Positions 42,735 through 55,860 of a stretch of DNA of 64,000 nt are shown here, in pieces. The stretch covers positions 80,001 through 144,000 of the forward strand of contig JBAMJR010000083.1 of assembly GCA_038501785.1 (NCBI GenBank), given 5' to 3'. The stretch is from Myoxocephalus aenaeus (taxonomy: Eukaryota; Chordata; Actinopteri; Perciformes; Cottidae). The notes below the pieces were generated by a model that saw only the letters and a program-made list of their open reading frames with translations, had not been told where the DNA came from and made no database searches. The first letter of the stretch is position 1; each line of letters begins with the position of its first letter. Position numbers and translations under genes: made by a program.

Positions 42735-43342
42735 GAAGAGTGAAGCGTATATCTAACCCTAAACGGTTAAAATACGAAACATTATGAAATATAATATGTA
42801 TTAATGTTATGTAATAACTTTTGTATAGTGCTTTAAACGAGCACAAACAACTGGTTTGTTTTCCTGCATTTTTATCTAAGATATGTTCTCAAACATTTAA
42901 ACCAAATATAGAACTTTGTACAGAATTTCACATTAAACATGTATTCACTCACTGATAAAAACACATTGCTTACATATTACACACTGCACAGCATTGTAAA
43001 CATAACACACACACACAGCTTGGAGTTAAACAGTTAAAAGCCTGAGACTTTTATAACAGACTTATTCATCTATAAATGTACTTTTTGTTTGAGATAATAC
43101 TTGTTTATTTCAACTGCAGCCAAAGAGATCCCACAGTTATTCCAATAAAAGCCTTTTGAGTCATCAAGGTGTTGTCTTTGAAATGTGGAACAGAAGGAGA
43201 AAAAGATTTTCTGAGTGTTCGAATATTTATTACACACATATTGACACACTATATAAACAAGATCACACTTTGTAAAAACACACACACACGTCACACTTTA
43301 AATAACACACACACACACATATATATACATACATACATACAT

Positions 43343-43379
<37 letters not shown>

Positions 43380-43440
43380 GTGAATTTAAGAAATTATGTC
43401 AAATCGAGAAAATCGACTGAAAATGACCTCAGCGTTCCAA
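42735..43440. other. No gene; mixed microsatellites
   Basis: A/T-rich sequence that may contain the Helentron 3' end. Runs of (CA)n and (CATA)n lie at 43280-43378. Confidence 0.5.
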
Positions 43441-44530
43441 GAGTTAAGGTACAGCACTAAGCTGGTTTAAGTCGTATTTATCAGGTCAATCTCAGTTTGT
43501 ATTTGTAAACTATGAGGCCTCGATGACCACCGGTGTTCGTCATAGAGTTCCACAAGGTTCTGTGCTTGGACCAATACATACGGCAACATTATCAGAAAAC
43601 ACTCCATAAACCTTCACTGCTATGCCAATGACACTCAACTATATCTGTCAATCAAGCCAGATGAAATCTACCAGGTCGCTAAACTTCAAGCATGTCTTAA
43701 AGACATCAAGACCTGGATGACCTGCAACTTCCTGCTGGTGAACTCGGACAAGACTGAAGTTATTCTACTCGGCCCAGGACACCTCAGAAATTAATTATCT
43801 GATGATATGGTTTCTCTGGATGCCGTCGCTCTGGCATCCACCACCACAGTAAGGAATCTCAGAGTTATTTTTGACCAGGACCGGTCCTTTGGCTCCCACG
43901 TGAAACAGATCTCAAGGACTGCCTTTTTTCACCTACGGAACAGCTCAAAAATCCGGCAAATCCGGTCTCAAAGCGATGCAGAAACATTGATCCACACATT
44001 TGTTACTTCAAGACTGGATTACTGAAACTCCTTATTATCAGGCTGCTCCGGTAAGTCCCTTGGGTCTCTCCAGTTGATCCAGAATGCTGCAGCTCGTGTA
44101 CTAACAAGGACTAGGAGAGATCACATTACTCCTGTACTAGCTGCGCTCCACTGGCTTCCTGTAAGATCGAGAATCACATTTAAAATACTTTCCTTACCTA
44201 CAAAGCCTTAACTGGTGATGCACAATCATATCTTAAGGAGCTTATAGTACCATATTACCCCACTAGAGAGCTACGCTCACTGAATGCAGGGTTACTTGTG
44301 GTTCCCAGAGTCTTAAAAGTAGGTTGGGGGCTAGAGCTTTCAGTTATCGGGCTCCTCTTCTGTGGAATCAGCTTCCACTTTCAGTCCGGGGGGCAGGCAC
44401 GATCACCTCATTTAAGAGTAGACTTTCCTCTTTGATCGCGCTTATAGTTAGGGCTGGCTCAGGTTTGCCGTGGTCCAGCCCCTAGATATGCTGCTATAGG
44501 CCTAGGCACAAGTGGCAATAAAAGCAGGTA
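43440..44530 (+). mobile_element. L2-like LINE, 3' half of ORF2, decayed
   Basis: Fragments of an RT and its C-terminal region can be read with many frame changes. GV(R)QGSVLGP-like sequence lies near 43535-43575. The catalytic region encodes CYANDTQLYLS near 43622-43655, with Asn in place of the first Asp of YADD. Then follow KTEVILLGP, VRNLRVIFDQD and the LDYCNSL-like region, which carries a stop. The 3' UTR-like CTAGATATGCTGCTATAGGC follows. This is the usual structure of fish L2/Maui-type elements. Confidence 0.82.
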
Positions 44531-44764
44531 GGTTTGAGGCTGAGATACCAGGGACTCCTTGTTACAGCAAGTGTTGCCAGGATAAAACATAAATTATTGG
44601 TAGACTACTACGAGCACTAAACGGTCAGTCTGGTGATGAGTGGAAGACTGAAGCAGGCTTATATGCAGCAGAGAGTGTAGGTGGCTTGATTGGAGATGAG
44701 CAGCACATGTGCAGGTTTGAGTGGCAGCAGCCAACCAGGAAACCCCACCCAGCTCCAGACAAAC

Positions 44765-45070
44765 ACAGATAAACATCAAGAAATCAGATGGCCATGATGG
44801 TTTAGATCCATATTTTGTCCAGTCTGCTGCTGAGAATATTGCTAAATCCTTAACTCCCTTAACCTTTAAAAAAATGATTTGGAAGGCAGCTCATGTTATT
44901 CCATCATGAAAGAGCGGAGATCCATTTAACACTAACACTTCAAGCCCAATATCCAAACTTTCCGTTTCAGCCTCAAGAGTTTGGAAGTAACCCATCAAAA
45001 GGAGTATTGATCAAGACATGTCATTCTAAAGTTTTTTGGGCAGAGGGGTTGCACACATCATTGCAGTTTT
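44765..45070 (+). mobile_element. LINE RT fragment
   Basis: The frame with KSDGHDGLDPYFVQSAAENIAKSL, then FKKMIWKAAHVIPS and further degraded pieces, matches the region before RT motif 1 of I/L2-type fish LINEs (the DGI.A..L...A block, then W..A.VIP..K.GD). A fragment of about 100 codons with stops. Confidence 0.6.
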
Positions 45071-45287
45071 GTTTGAGAAAGTTGGTTTGTCTTCCTTATA
45101 CAACTGTAGAATGGACTATTGGTATATTTTCTTTATAAAACTATATTCCACAAACTGCCTCCTTATTGATGTCTGGTGGTTTTCAGGGGGTCGCGGGTCT
45201 TTGCCTGGGCAAAAAAAGTTAAGAAAGAAATCCTGTGCTTTTTGAAGGGGATTGTTTATGCAGCGGAGTGCTGTCTATTTATAGTCC

Positions 45288-45590
45288 TTAACCCTATGAG
45301 GTGATTTTCTCTTTTACATAATTTCTTAAATTCACCTTTTTAAAGGCACTTGCATATGATACATACTTATGTGTTGTATATCAAAATGTGCAGAACAATC
45401 TCAGCTCTCTATATAATGAGGCACCATTGTCCTAAGGCACAAGTGTAAAGAGATAATATGGCCCTAAGGCTGAAAAATGAAAGCTTGATTTTTGAAATTC
45501 TTCATATCTCTTGTGAAAACATAACTTTACTCATGTGGAAGAACTGTTTTGGTGCTTGAAATTGGTTTACCAAAGGTCTTATGCTGCATC
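45288..45590 (+). mobile_element. piggyBac-type non-autonomous fragment 1
   Basis: It starts with TTAACCCTATGAGGTGATTT, that is a TTAA target plus a CCCTNTGAGG-type end. It continues with the TTTTACATAATTTCTTAAATTCA, CTCAGCTCT(C)TATATAATGAGGCAC and TTGTGAAAACATAACTTTAC blocks shared with copies at 49629, 53112 and 59583. The right end is missing. Confidence 0.7.
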
Positions 45591-45909
45591 CACACCAAAC
45601 GGGTCTACTCGCGCCTGAAAGGGGGTGGCTTATTTCCGTAAAAACAGTTACAGTTTCCGCCATCCACCATGGAAATAACCACTAGTTCTGCTTTATACTT
45701 GTTGTGTAAATTCCACATATGTCGGAACATCAAACTCTATCATGTCTGGGTTCATAATATTATCCGTAGTCCCACAACAGCGTCTGAATGAAGCCGCTAC
45801 CAGCGCTACTTCAGGCGGACCAGCAGCAGTTTGATTCAGCAACGGCAGGATGGCGGTGATGACGGGCGGAGCTTCTCAATGCTGATTGGCTTAGGCCACG
45901 CGAACAATG

Positions 45910-45940
<31 letters not shown>

Positions 45941-46745
45941 AGTCAAAAGAACACCTCAATTTCTTTTTTATTGAAATGTACACAGTTTAATTTCTCAATG
46001 TACTCTGAAATTAAAGCATAGAACAAATACACAATTGGAGATAAAAAATAAATCATGGAATCGTTTTGTTTAACAAAACGATTCCATGATTTAACACTGT
46101 TGCAGAACTTCCCACATATGGGTTGTACTTGTAGGTTGCTTTGCTTTCACCCTTCTGTCCAGTTCATCCCAAACCAGCTGGATGGGGTTTAAGTCCGGAG
46201 ACTGTGCTGCCATTCCATGATGTGAAGCCTACCGTCTTGTTCTTTTCTTCTAACGTAGTTGTGACATAGCCTGGAGGTATGTGTTGGGTCATTATCTTGC
46301 TGTAGGATGAACCCCTGACCAACTAGGCGTAGAACAGAGGGTATTGCATGGTGCCGCAAAATGCTGTGGTAGAGGGTGCCAGTCACTCTGTGCAAGTCGC
46401 CGACTCTGGATCCAGCAAAAGAGCGCCAGACCATCACGCTTCCTCCTCCTTGTTTTACAGTTGGTGTAACACACGAGAAACCATCCTTTCTACTCGACGG
46501 CGTACAAAAACCCTGCGTGATGAACCCAAGATTTGAATTTTGATTCATCGGTCCATAAGACCTTCTTCCAGTCTTCAGTCGTCCACTTACTTGTTCCCTG
46601 AAAAAGGCCTTTTTGTATAACTCTGAAATGTACATTATTTTTCAGTTTTTGGTTTAACCTCTGGCAGTTTGCCGCTTACCTTTGTACCATTTCAGGTTAT
46701 TCACTGGAAAATGGGGGTGTTCTAAAACTTTTGACTGGTAGTGTG
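45941..46745 (-). mobile_element. Tc1-like transposon with broken transposase
   Basis: The ends AGTCAAAAGAACACC (left) and GGTGTTCTAAAACTTTTGACTGGTAGTG (right) are the terminal inverted repeats of a Tc1 family. The minus-strand ORF 46635-46189 carries KQGGGSVMVW, VGDLHRVTGTLY and QQDNDPTHTS with the second catalytic Asp. A frame change near 46200 leads to SPDLNPIQLVWDELDRRV, the region with the last acidic residue. The N-terminal DNA-binding half is missing. A 21-bp perfect palindrome (46050-46092) interrupts the left part. Confidence 0.88.
46050..46092. repeat. Perfect 21-bp palindrome in the Tc1 element
   Basis: Arms 46050-46070 and 46072-46092 are exact reverse complements around one base. 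The arm is AAATCATGGAATCGTTTTG plus TT. Tc1 elements do not normally carry it here. Confidence 0.93.
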
Positions 46746-47182
46746 TGTGTGTGTGTTTGTGTGTACTCTACCAGCGCATGGTTGTGTTGCATTGCACAGA
46801 GTAAAACTGAACAGCTGATCTGATCTGCGCTGACGTCTCTCTCACTGAACATTACTGCTTATTAATTCGAAATTTGCTAGTTTGTTTTAAGTTTCTTTGA
46901 CATGAAACGTTTTATGCTGCCATCTTGGCCAGAACTACCTAGAAAATAAGATTTTGAATCCCAATGGAAAATATTTGGGTAAAAAATAATAGTTAAATAA
47001 TTATAAATAACATAAGTAATGACATCTGAGAGTAACATTGGCAAAGAGATGTTTAGCGCTCCTCAACCTTTTTCTGGAGTTCGGTCTGCATTCGGGCTGC
47101 ATGTTCAGCTGATGCTAAACTCTTTGCAGATCTCAATAATTATATTTTGAAATGTGTCTCAAATTATTCTCCAATGTGAATG

Positions 47183-49110
<1,928 letters not shown>

Positions 49111-49114
49111 AAGC

Positions 49115-49385
49115 AGTTGAGATTGTACTGCTTATCAGTCAAAGGAATATTACCTCAACACATTGAGGGCTATCTCACACTGAGGGTTAAAGTCGGCATT
49201 TGCGTTACTCAAAATAAGCCTCCACATGAGGTTAAGATTTATATAGTGACTCCAGATTCAAATTCCTCTGCATACATGACTACATTATTACCTTTTAGTT
49301 TTTTAGGAAGATAAACAACCGGTTCTCAAAGCAATGCTGAGGCTTAAATGATTTGGTGTCCTGGCTTTATAATCTAGATCTCTCT
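49115..49385 (-). pseudogene. Second Maverick fragment (PX start and ATPase end)
   Basis: Bases 49115-49300 align with 58190-58370, sharing CTGCTTATCAGTCAAAGGAAT (one change per few bases), ACATTGAGGGC and CAAATTCCTCTGCATAC. The alignment continues at 49335-49380 with 58415-58455, sharing TTAAATG and GGCTTTATA(A/G)TCT. It therefore covers the start of the PX-like gene and the last codons of the ATPase of another Maverick copy, in the same orientation as the main one 9 kb away. It is strongly diverged. Confidence 0.7.
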
Positions 49386-49628
49386 CTAGCCCTGTTTTTT
49401 TTTTTTTTTTTAACTATAGTTAGATGGTTCAGTAGTAGCAAGCTCAAATTGTGGCACCGGTACCTCATAGAGGCACTTCCAGTGTCACGCCAGGTGCCTC
49501 GAGCGCTGCCACTACTTTAGAGGCAGCACGTCCGGTGCCACATCGGGTACCGCGAGCTGCTACTCGTTTGAGGCAAATTCTACTGATTGAGGCAGCTGCC
49601 TGTTTGAGAGAGCGGTGCCGCAACTTGC

Positions 49629-50500
49629 TTAACTCTTGGACCACTGAGGTCGATTTTCTCGATTTGACGTAATTTCTTAAATTCACTTTTTTTTTTTTAA
49701 GGCACTTTCATACAAGATACATACCCATGTTTTACATCATGAATTGCAGAACAATCTCAGCTCTATATAATGAGGCACCATTGTAATAAGGCAAAAGTGT
49801 AAAGAGAAAATATGACTCTAACTGGAATCTCGATTTTTGGAAATTCTTCATATTTCGTGTTCAAACATAACTTTACAGGTGGTGTATATAGGTGGTAACT
49901 CTGTTTAGGTGATGGAAATTGGTTTACCAAAGCTTTTAGGTTCACAAAAGCAGTGACATGTATGAATAAAATGGTAGATGCATGTAAATAAATGTCTAAA
50001 GCTAAACATTTTATTATTATTTTTTTTAGTAGAAATATGGTCTTTCACATCTTTCACCAAAAATTATAAAATGGGACTGAGAAACGACTTCATACTGCAG
50101 ATAAAGCTTCATGGGGTGTGTGCAAATGAAAAATGACAATCAACACAATATGTTCTTTAAAAAAAAAAAAAAAAGTATTATAAATTAAAAATATATTTAC
50201 ACAACATACGTGTTCAGAAATAAAAAACAGAGCCGGGCTGGTGAAGATTGCTCTGCTAGAGGGGGCTGGTGGTGGTGAATCCTCTCTGTAAAATAAATCA
50301 CTAGTCAATACTAACTACACACAGTTTGAACAGTTCAACAGGTGTACATGTGAAGCTGAGCTCTGTACCGACGTTACCTGGTAAACAGTGTCCCTGCTTA
50401 GTCAGTCTTTCACGGCAGCGTAGGTGCTGGTGTCTGGAGCGAAGCTGCATGTTGTCCACTGCTGTAGATGTTAATCCTCTCTGTAAAATTAATGACTACT
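49629..50500 (+). mobile_element. piggyBac-type non-autonomous fragment 2
   Basis: It begins at TTAACTCTTGG and contains the family blocks (GACGTAATTTCTTAAATTCAC, ATCTCAGCTCTATATAATGAGG, AACATAACTTTAC, TGGAAATTGGTTTACCAAAG). It then follows fragment 4 through the GTAAAAT...ACTA block at about 50285-50305 and, as a duplicate, 50480-50500. It is interrupted at 50500 by another element and appears to resume at 51884. Confidence 0.65.
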
Positions 50501-51879
50501 GCAGAGCTGGCAACTTTTCAAAAAACCTTGGAGTGAGATTTTGTCGGGTGACTCAAATTTTGCCGCGCACGCAACCACACACGTTGGTGTCTCAACTATC
50601 AGGAAATTGGAGTTAATTTGGAGTTGTACCCATGTTGTACCCTGCATTCTGGTGGTTTGTGGGGTCCGAAGTCGTTGATAGGGGGAGGCCTACTGGAGAT
50701 GGACAACATTGGTTAAATTCTGTGAAGCAAAGACATAGTTGATGGTCCGCCCCCAGGACATTTTGGTTTAAGTAGATGTTATTTCATGCATTCTAGTGGA
50801 TTTTTGGGTGGTATGCTAAAGATGTAGCCTGGTACCAGCCGAACTTAGCCCCGGACCAATCAAATTGTCAGGGCGGGCTTTATATGATGATTGACAGATG
50901 ACAGTAACGTAATCAACCACGTCACCAAAGAGCGCTTGGGTTGAATTCGTTTTCAACAAACATGGCTGCCGCTGGAGAGCTGAGATGTGTAGATAGAGAT
51001 GTTTTAGAAGACATCGACAGCGCATTAATTTTGAAAGAGGAACAGAGAAACGCGATCAAGGCATTTGTCGATCGAAAAGATGTTTTTGCCGTCCTTCCTA
51101 CGGGATTCGGTAAAAGTTTAATTTATCAGCTGGCCCCGATGATGACTACGTTGCTCTGATTGGATGTAGGTCTATCCAATTGAGCGAAGAGGCTTTTTTT
51201 TTTTCTGGTTCAGTTGAAACTCCCCATAATCACAGCCCAATGGCGCAGTATCAGACTCATATTCTGACTAGAATTATGAGTATGACATCATTAGGCTACT
51301 AAAGATGTGCAATACCTGAACTTATTCTGATTCATGTTCATCTGCTCATGACTTGTAGGGCCTTCTAGACTTGAGCTGAACCAGAAAACTATTGTTGTGC
51401 CTCAATGACTGTCCTATGTACCACAATATAGCCTAACTAATATACCTGTGTTTAAGATTTGACCAAGGTAGGTTGATTGACATTTTGATTACAATGGTAT
51501 TCAACTAATTCTTAACTGAAACCTAACCTATTTTGTTAATAATTGTATTCTTAAGAGCACTTAATGATTTATGTTCAGCAAAAAATGACACAAGATTAGT
51601 TAGGGAAAAATATTTATCGTTATCAAACAAAAAAGTGCAACAAATAAAGTGCTTAAACAGTAGCCTTTTAAAGCAAAACAATGGATCAACACATAAATAA
51701 TAAAAAAAAATGAGGTATTAGGAGATCAGAAGCTGGAACGAACGCGCGCCTGGAACTAACGCGCCTCGGCCCAAAATCAGAATTATTTTTTTTTTGCCGT
51801 GAGAAATTGGTTGTGTGGCGTGCGTGTGAAAACATGCAAAAGTGTGTCACACGGCGAAACCGTGAGTTGGTAGCTCTGC
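50501..51879 (+). mobile_element. DNA transposon carrying a RecQ-like helicase piece
   Basis: The left end GCAGAGCTGGCAACTTTT and right end GTTGGTAGCTCTGC form an imperfect terminal inverted repeat. Subterminal blocks also mirror each other (TTTTGCCGCGCACGC left, GCGTGCGTGTG...TTTTGCCG-type blocks right). The direct repeat TACT lies on both sides (50497-50500 and 51880-51883). The element sits inside the piggyBac-type copy that resumes after it. I cannot assign its superfamily. Confidence 0.5.
50961..51159 (+). pseudogene. RecQ-like helicase N-terminal fragment
   Basis: An ATG-led frame of 66 codons shows EEQRNAIKAFVDRKDVFAVL and LPTGFGKSLIYQLAP. These are the Q motif region and Walker A (GFGKS) of a RecQ-family superfamily-2 helicase. 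The frame then stops; no DEAH box or later motifs follow. It lies within the element bounded at 50501 and 51879, so it is probably a captured or family-specific transposon gene piece. Confidence 0.7.
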
Positions 51880-51949
51880 TACTGGTCACTACTAAGTTCA
51901 CTGAAAGAAAGTTACGATTGCACACAAAAAACCCGTAACAGAGATCCAA

Positions 51950-52260
51950 TTCAGTTTATTTTATATAGCCCAACATCACAAATACAAGTTTGCCTTGGAG
52001 GGCTTTACAATCTGTACACATAACATCCCTGTCCCGGGACCTCACATCGGATCAGGAAAAACTCCCCTAAAAAGATAGTAAAAACCCTTTCACAGGGGAG
52101 AAACCTGAGGGAGAGCAACAGAGGAGGATCCCTCTCCCCGGATGGACAGAAGCAATAGATGTCATGTGGCCAGAATGAATAGCGTAGTTACAGCACATTC
52201 AATGAATATGACAGAAATTATTCATACGAGTATTAGGCATGGTCCATGATCCTGATAATC
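51950..52260. repeat. Common fish dispersed repeat
   Basis: The phrases AGTTTATTTTATATAGCCCA, GGGCTTTACAATCTGTACA, GAAAAACTCCCC and AGGGAGAGCAACAGAGGAGG are those of a repeat found throughout teleost genomes, probably the 3' end of a retroelement in reverse orientation. A short tandem piece with GGCAGCAGG...GACCGGTTCCAGG follows at 52300-52385. Confidence 0.6.
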
Positions 52261-52612
52261 CATGAAGCAGAAGGCGGTAGAGAGGAGGGGGGCATCAGAA
52301 GGGCCATGGCAGCAGGTAGGACCGGTTCCAGGCCGGTTCCATCAGCAGGGCCATGGCAGCAGGCAGGACCGGTTCCAGGCAGCCATGAATCCATGGAAAG
52401 AGAAAGTAGAGTTAGTAATGTGCATTGAAGAGACCATAGTTTATCCAGCAGAGACTATGATCAGAGCATGAGCTAACTGTGCTAGCGGCTAACGTAAACA
52501 ACCTACGTACGTGCGTAACGCCAGACTCTAGCAGAAAGGGACCAGCTAAATGTGCTCACTCTGCTAGCGTAAATATGTTATTACAACACAAAGTGTATCT
52601 AAATACACTTAC

Positions 52613-52739
52613 CCATCTTCAACTGGATCCCTTCTGTCTGCATCTTCCTCTTGTCGCAAGAGTCAAAGCCTGCAGGGTTGTCCTCGTCGGCAAAATCGGC
52701 GCCACAGCTTCCTCCGTAGTAAAATGCGTCCTTTGTCAT
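52613..52739 (-). other. Exon-like segment, unknown gene
   Basis: On the minus strand an ATG at 52739 opens 42 codons (MTKDAFYYGGSCGADFADE...) that end at a consensus GTAAGT donor (52612 downward). It could be a first coding exon. I do not recognise it, and no second exon was found. Confidence 0.3.
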
Positions 52740-53111
52740 ATCTCTTCTTTATGAGTGAAAACACGCTGGTGTTTTCAGAGCTCTGGTGTGTAGTTACATG
52801 CTGGTTCTTTTGGCGTTTCTTGAGGGTTAATTGATTCGTTGATTTAATGTTGACGGACATATGATTCAACAAAGGATTTCGTGTGACAAGTACTTTTTTG
52901 GCATAGCGTCATATGACACGGCGATGCCCCTAACTATTGCCTGATGGTGTTAAAATATTGCAGGGCACAAGGCAGCGGAGGAAGGAAGTCTCCTCTGCCA
53001 GACGTAAAATTATATTTCTGCGATGTATTATCGCGACGCTATGAATATTTTAGAAACTTAGAGAAGCATAAAGTGTCCCACCGCGAAACCGAGGTCCCCG
53101 TGGGCATAGGG

Positions 53112-53345
53112 TTAACCCTGTGGAGTCGGTCATTTTCTCAATTTTACATAATTTCATGAATTCAGCTTTTTTTAAAGGCACTTGCATGATAGATACCTGT
53201 GTTTTACATCTAAAATTGCAGAACAATCTCAGCTCCCTATATAATGAGGCACCATTGACATGAGACACAATTGTAAAGTGACAATATGGCCCTAAAGCTG
53301 AAAAATTGACACTTGATTTTTGAAATTCATATCTCTTGTGAAAAA
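53112..53345 (+). mobile_element. piggyBac-type non-autonomous fragment 3
   Basis: TTAACCCTGTGGAGTCGGTC is followed by the family blocks (TTTTACATAATTTCATGAATTC, CTATATAATGAGGCACCATT, ATATCTCTTGTGAAAA). Sequence after about 53350 is unrelated to the other copies. Within 53440-53840 a phrase ATGCCTGC(C/A)T(T/C)TCTCC...GGAGCTCTT occurs twice. Confidence 0.65.
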
Positions 53346-54139
53346 CTTCCTTGAACTCATACTGTGGGTGTTTGAATACTGAATGCTTCTCACCAAACAC
53401 CAGGAGGAGTATCGCATTCTTGAGCCAACTTTCATGCCCCGACGTTGACATGCCTGCCTTTCTCCCTCTGGAGCTCTTCGGTAGTACCAGAAGCATGAAA
53501 AAACACTTGGGGGGGGGGAATGCCCATGGATGAGCTGCATGCAGAGGCTGTCATGCTCCGTGTCTGTGAATTTGCTGCATAAAACGTGTGAAAATCTCCC
53601 TGGGAGAGTCTATTTGAAGTGTAAGGGCTCCATCCTTTGGTCCAAAAAAGGTACTGCATGCACTACAATTTCTTGCTCCGACATGTCTTGGCCATTATTA
53701 ATCCGGTTTGGCTGATTTTGAAGCTTCCCTGGCTCACACGGGTTCTATTATGGCCTGATTAATCCGATTTTGGGCCTCTGAAGTGGGCCAGACCCACCGA
53801 TATGCCTGCATCTCTACCGATGGAGCTCTTTTGGAGTGAGCAAATTAGTAAGCAGTTTCATGCAAGATCAATAGTCTGCAATGCCTTAAGGATGGTTTGA
53901 GAATTGTGTGTGTGTATAGTTAAATGGAAGCTGCGTCACTGAAAGTCTTGGCAATGTTGTTGTATATTAATTAAAAGGCTGTTGGGATCGCTGTGTGTAA
54001 TGGTGTGCACATATGTATCACACGCGAGTACCTGTCGACAACCTTACAGAAGTATACACTTGTACCATTCCCCATCAAGAGATGAGGTTGAACAGTTATT
54101 CCTCTATTCTGGATTCAATAATCTCAACTGCATTTGTAT

Positions 54140-54467
54140 GTAATACGGTATTTATTGAAAAGGCATAATACTTAGATACAGACATCAGTGTAAACAGTAA
54201 CATTGTATCATATACACAAGAGAACGTATTCTGGATGACTAAAATGTAGACCTCTGGAGTTTAAATGTATATAAAAAAGGCAGTACCATACAGGGAGCAA
54301 ACGTGCACAATTATAAAACATTTAAGTTACATTCTAGATGATTGACATGTAGACCTCTGGAGTATTAAAAAAAGGCAGTACCATACAGGGTGTAAACGTG
54401 CACAATTATAAGTATCGATACCTGCCTAAAACTACACCCGCAAAGACACATACAGTTCCACTACCGC
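54140..54467 (-). repeat. Tandem duplication in the 3' flank of the minus-strand ORF
   Basis: A unit of roughly 115 bp (TAGACCTCTGGAGT, AAAAAAGGCAGTACCATACAGG, AAACGTGCACAATTATAA) occurs at about 54247-54320 and again at 54350-54415. It lies just beyond the stop of the ORF at 54468. Confidence 0.75.
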
Positions 54468-55197
54468 CTAAAAGTAACTAAGTCTCTGCGCTAGTGTGAG
54501 ACCAGTAGCCCCACCGTTGTAGAAGTTAAACTCCTCGACAATGTCTATGTAATTGCTTGTGTCGGTTTCACTGGGACATGTGAACATAACCCTGGCATTC
54601 TTGACGTTAAAACGGTAATTTGTATCATCTGCGACCCGAGGTTTGGGGAACACGGGCTACCTTTTCCGTCCCACTCTGCCAACACTCTGCCAACAATGTA
54701 ATAATATTGACCAGACTACCTTCTGAAGGTTTGTAACCCAATACCACCTTGAGCTTCCTCTCATTCGGTGACTCGTACTGAGCCGTAAACCATCTAGATA
54801 AGTAAAAGACCATTCTTCTAAACTCTATGCTCGTGGTAAATCTTTTCAGCACGTTGTCAACGACCAAGAATACCTTAGGAGGCCCAATCATGGGCATCGA
54901 AGTGCACCACATAGCCAAGATGATCTGTTTCTTCAATACTAAACAGCACCAGTGAAAGTTGTAGACACCAAGGGACACATTGAACAGTTTCGGCAAGTAG
55001 TTATCGGGACCGATCATCTTCTCCGTCTTGGGTGGAGTACGCTTTCCCACCAGAATGTGATCCCAGAAACCCGGAACGTGAGGGATGCAGACATATCTGT
55101 AGGCGACCTCCTCTGGAATTGCTTCGTTTATCCAGTACCTGAAGGACATACTGTCTATTCTGCTGATGAGATGTTCGAAAGCTGTGTGGCGAAACAA
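54468..55197 (-). pseudogene. Unrecognised ORF beyond the Maverick core genes, capsid candidate
   Basis: Two minus-strand frames follow each other: 55197-54625 (190 codons) and 54653-54468 (61 codons), with one frame change near 54640. The protein has no low complexity and ends ...NFYNGGATGLTLAQRLSYF. It lies on the same strand as, and downstream of, the Maverick polymerase, ATPase and PX genes, where capsid genes are found in Mavericks and adintoviruses. A C terminus with a Gly-rich GATGL-type phrase would suit a double-jelly-roll capsid protein, but that is weak evidence. I do not recognise the fold from sequence. Confidence 0.4.
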
Positions 55198-55232
55198 ACA
55201 CGATGTCAGTTACAGGTACAGTCGCAGAGGTC

Positions 55233-55831
55233 TCAATCAAGAGAGGATGTATAGTGAGAAATACAGCTACCTTCTCGCATCCTCGTAACACCAGGGACCG
55301 GTGTCTCATTCATGAACTGCTGCACATGACTGTCGACCTCGGTCTTGAAATTGTCATTGATCTCGAGCTCGAGGTCCAACTCTCCTAGATTCTCCAGATC
55401 CGGGCAGCCTGCTGGCTGTGGTGTTGACCTGACCGTATGTGGATGATAGTGTGCACGCGGCAGCCGAGTTGCTCCCAGTAACATAGTGTGCAGGTGACAC
55501 AGACACATGCACATTGGATAGGTCTGTTGAGTTGAATCAAGTATTCCTGACGGATCACGGCCCTGTTGACTGTCTTGTTACAGATGGAACATAGGATCGA
55601 TTGTTTCACCATAGCTAGCAGCGTGCCGTTGGTGGACGTCACGGTAAGGTTGGGTACTTGATAGGAGACGACCTCAGATTGCGATGGGGTGAGGAATGAC
55701 TGATGCTGTGGCTCGAGGTTGTGAGCGCTGTTATTGTGTACATCACACTGCTGGTGTTGCTTACGTGGTTGAGGTGGTGGCGGGTGGCTGGCAGGTTGCT
55801 GATGGAGTGGTGGTGGCATCGAGGACGGCAC
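55233..55831 (-). pseudogene. Unrecognised Cys-rich and Pro/Gln-rich ORFs
   Basis: Two overlapping minus-strand frames (55831-55385 and 55514-55233) lie upstream of the capsid-candidate ORF. The first has a Pro/Gln/His-rich leader and then a cysteine-rich part (CSICNK, CACVCVTCTLC) that could bind zinc. The second is acidic (LGELDLELEIND). They may be pieces of one gene broken by a frame change. The leader is cut by the LINE at 55861. Confidence 0.35.
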
Positions 55832-55860
55832 TTGCTGATGTCCTTGGGGCTGTAGAGGTT

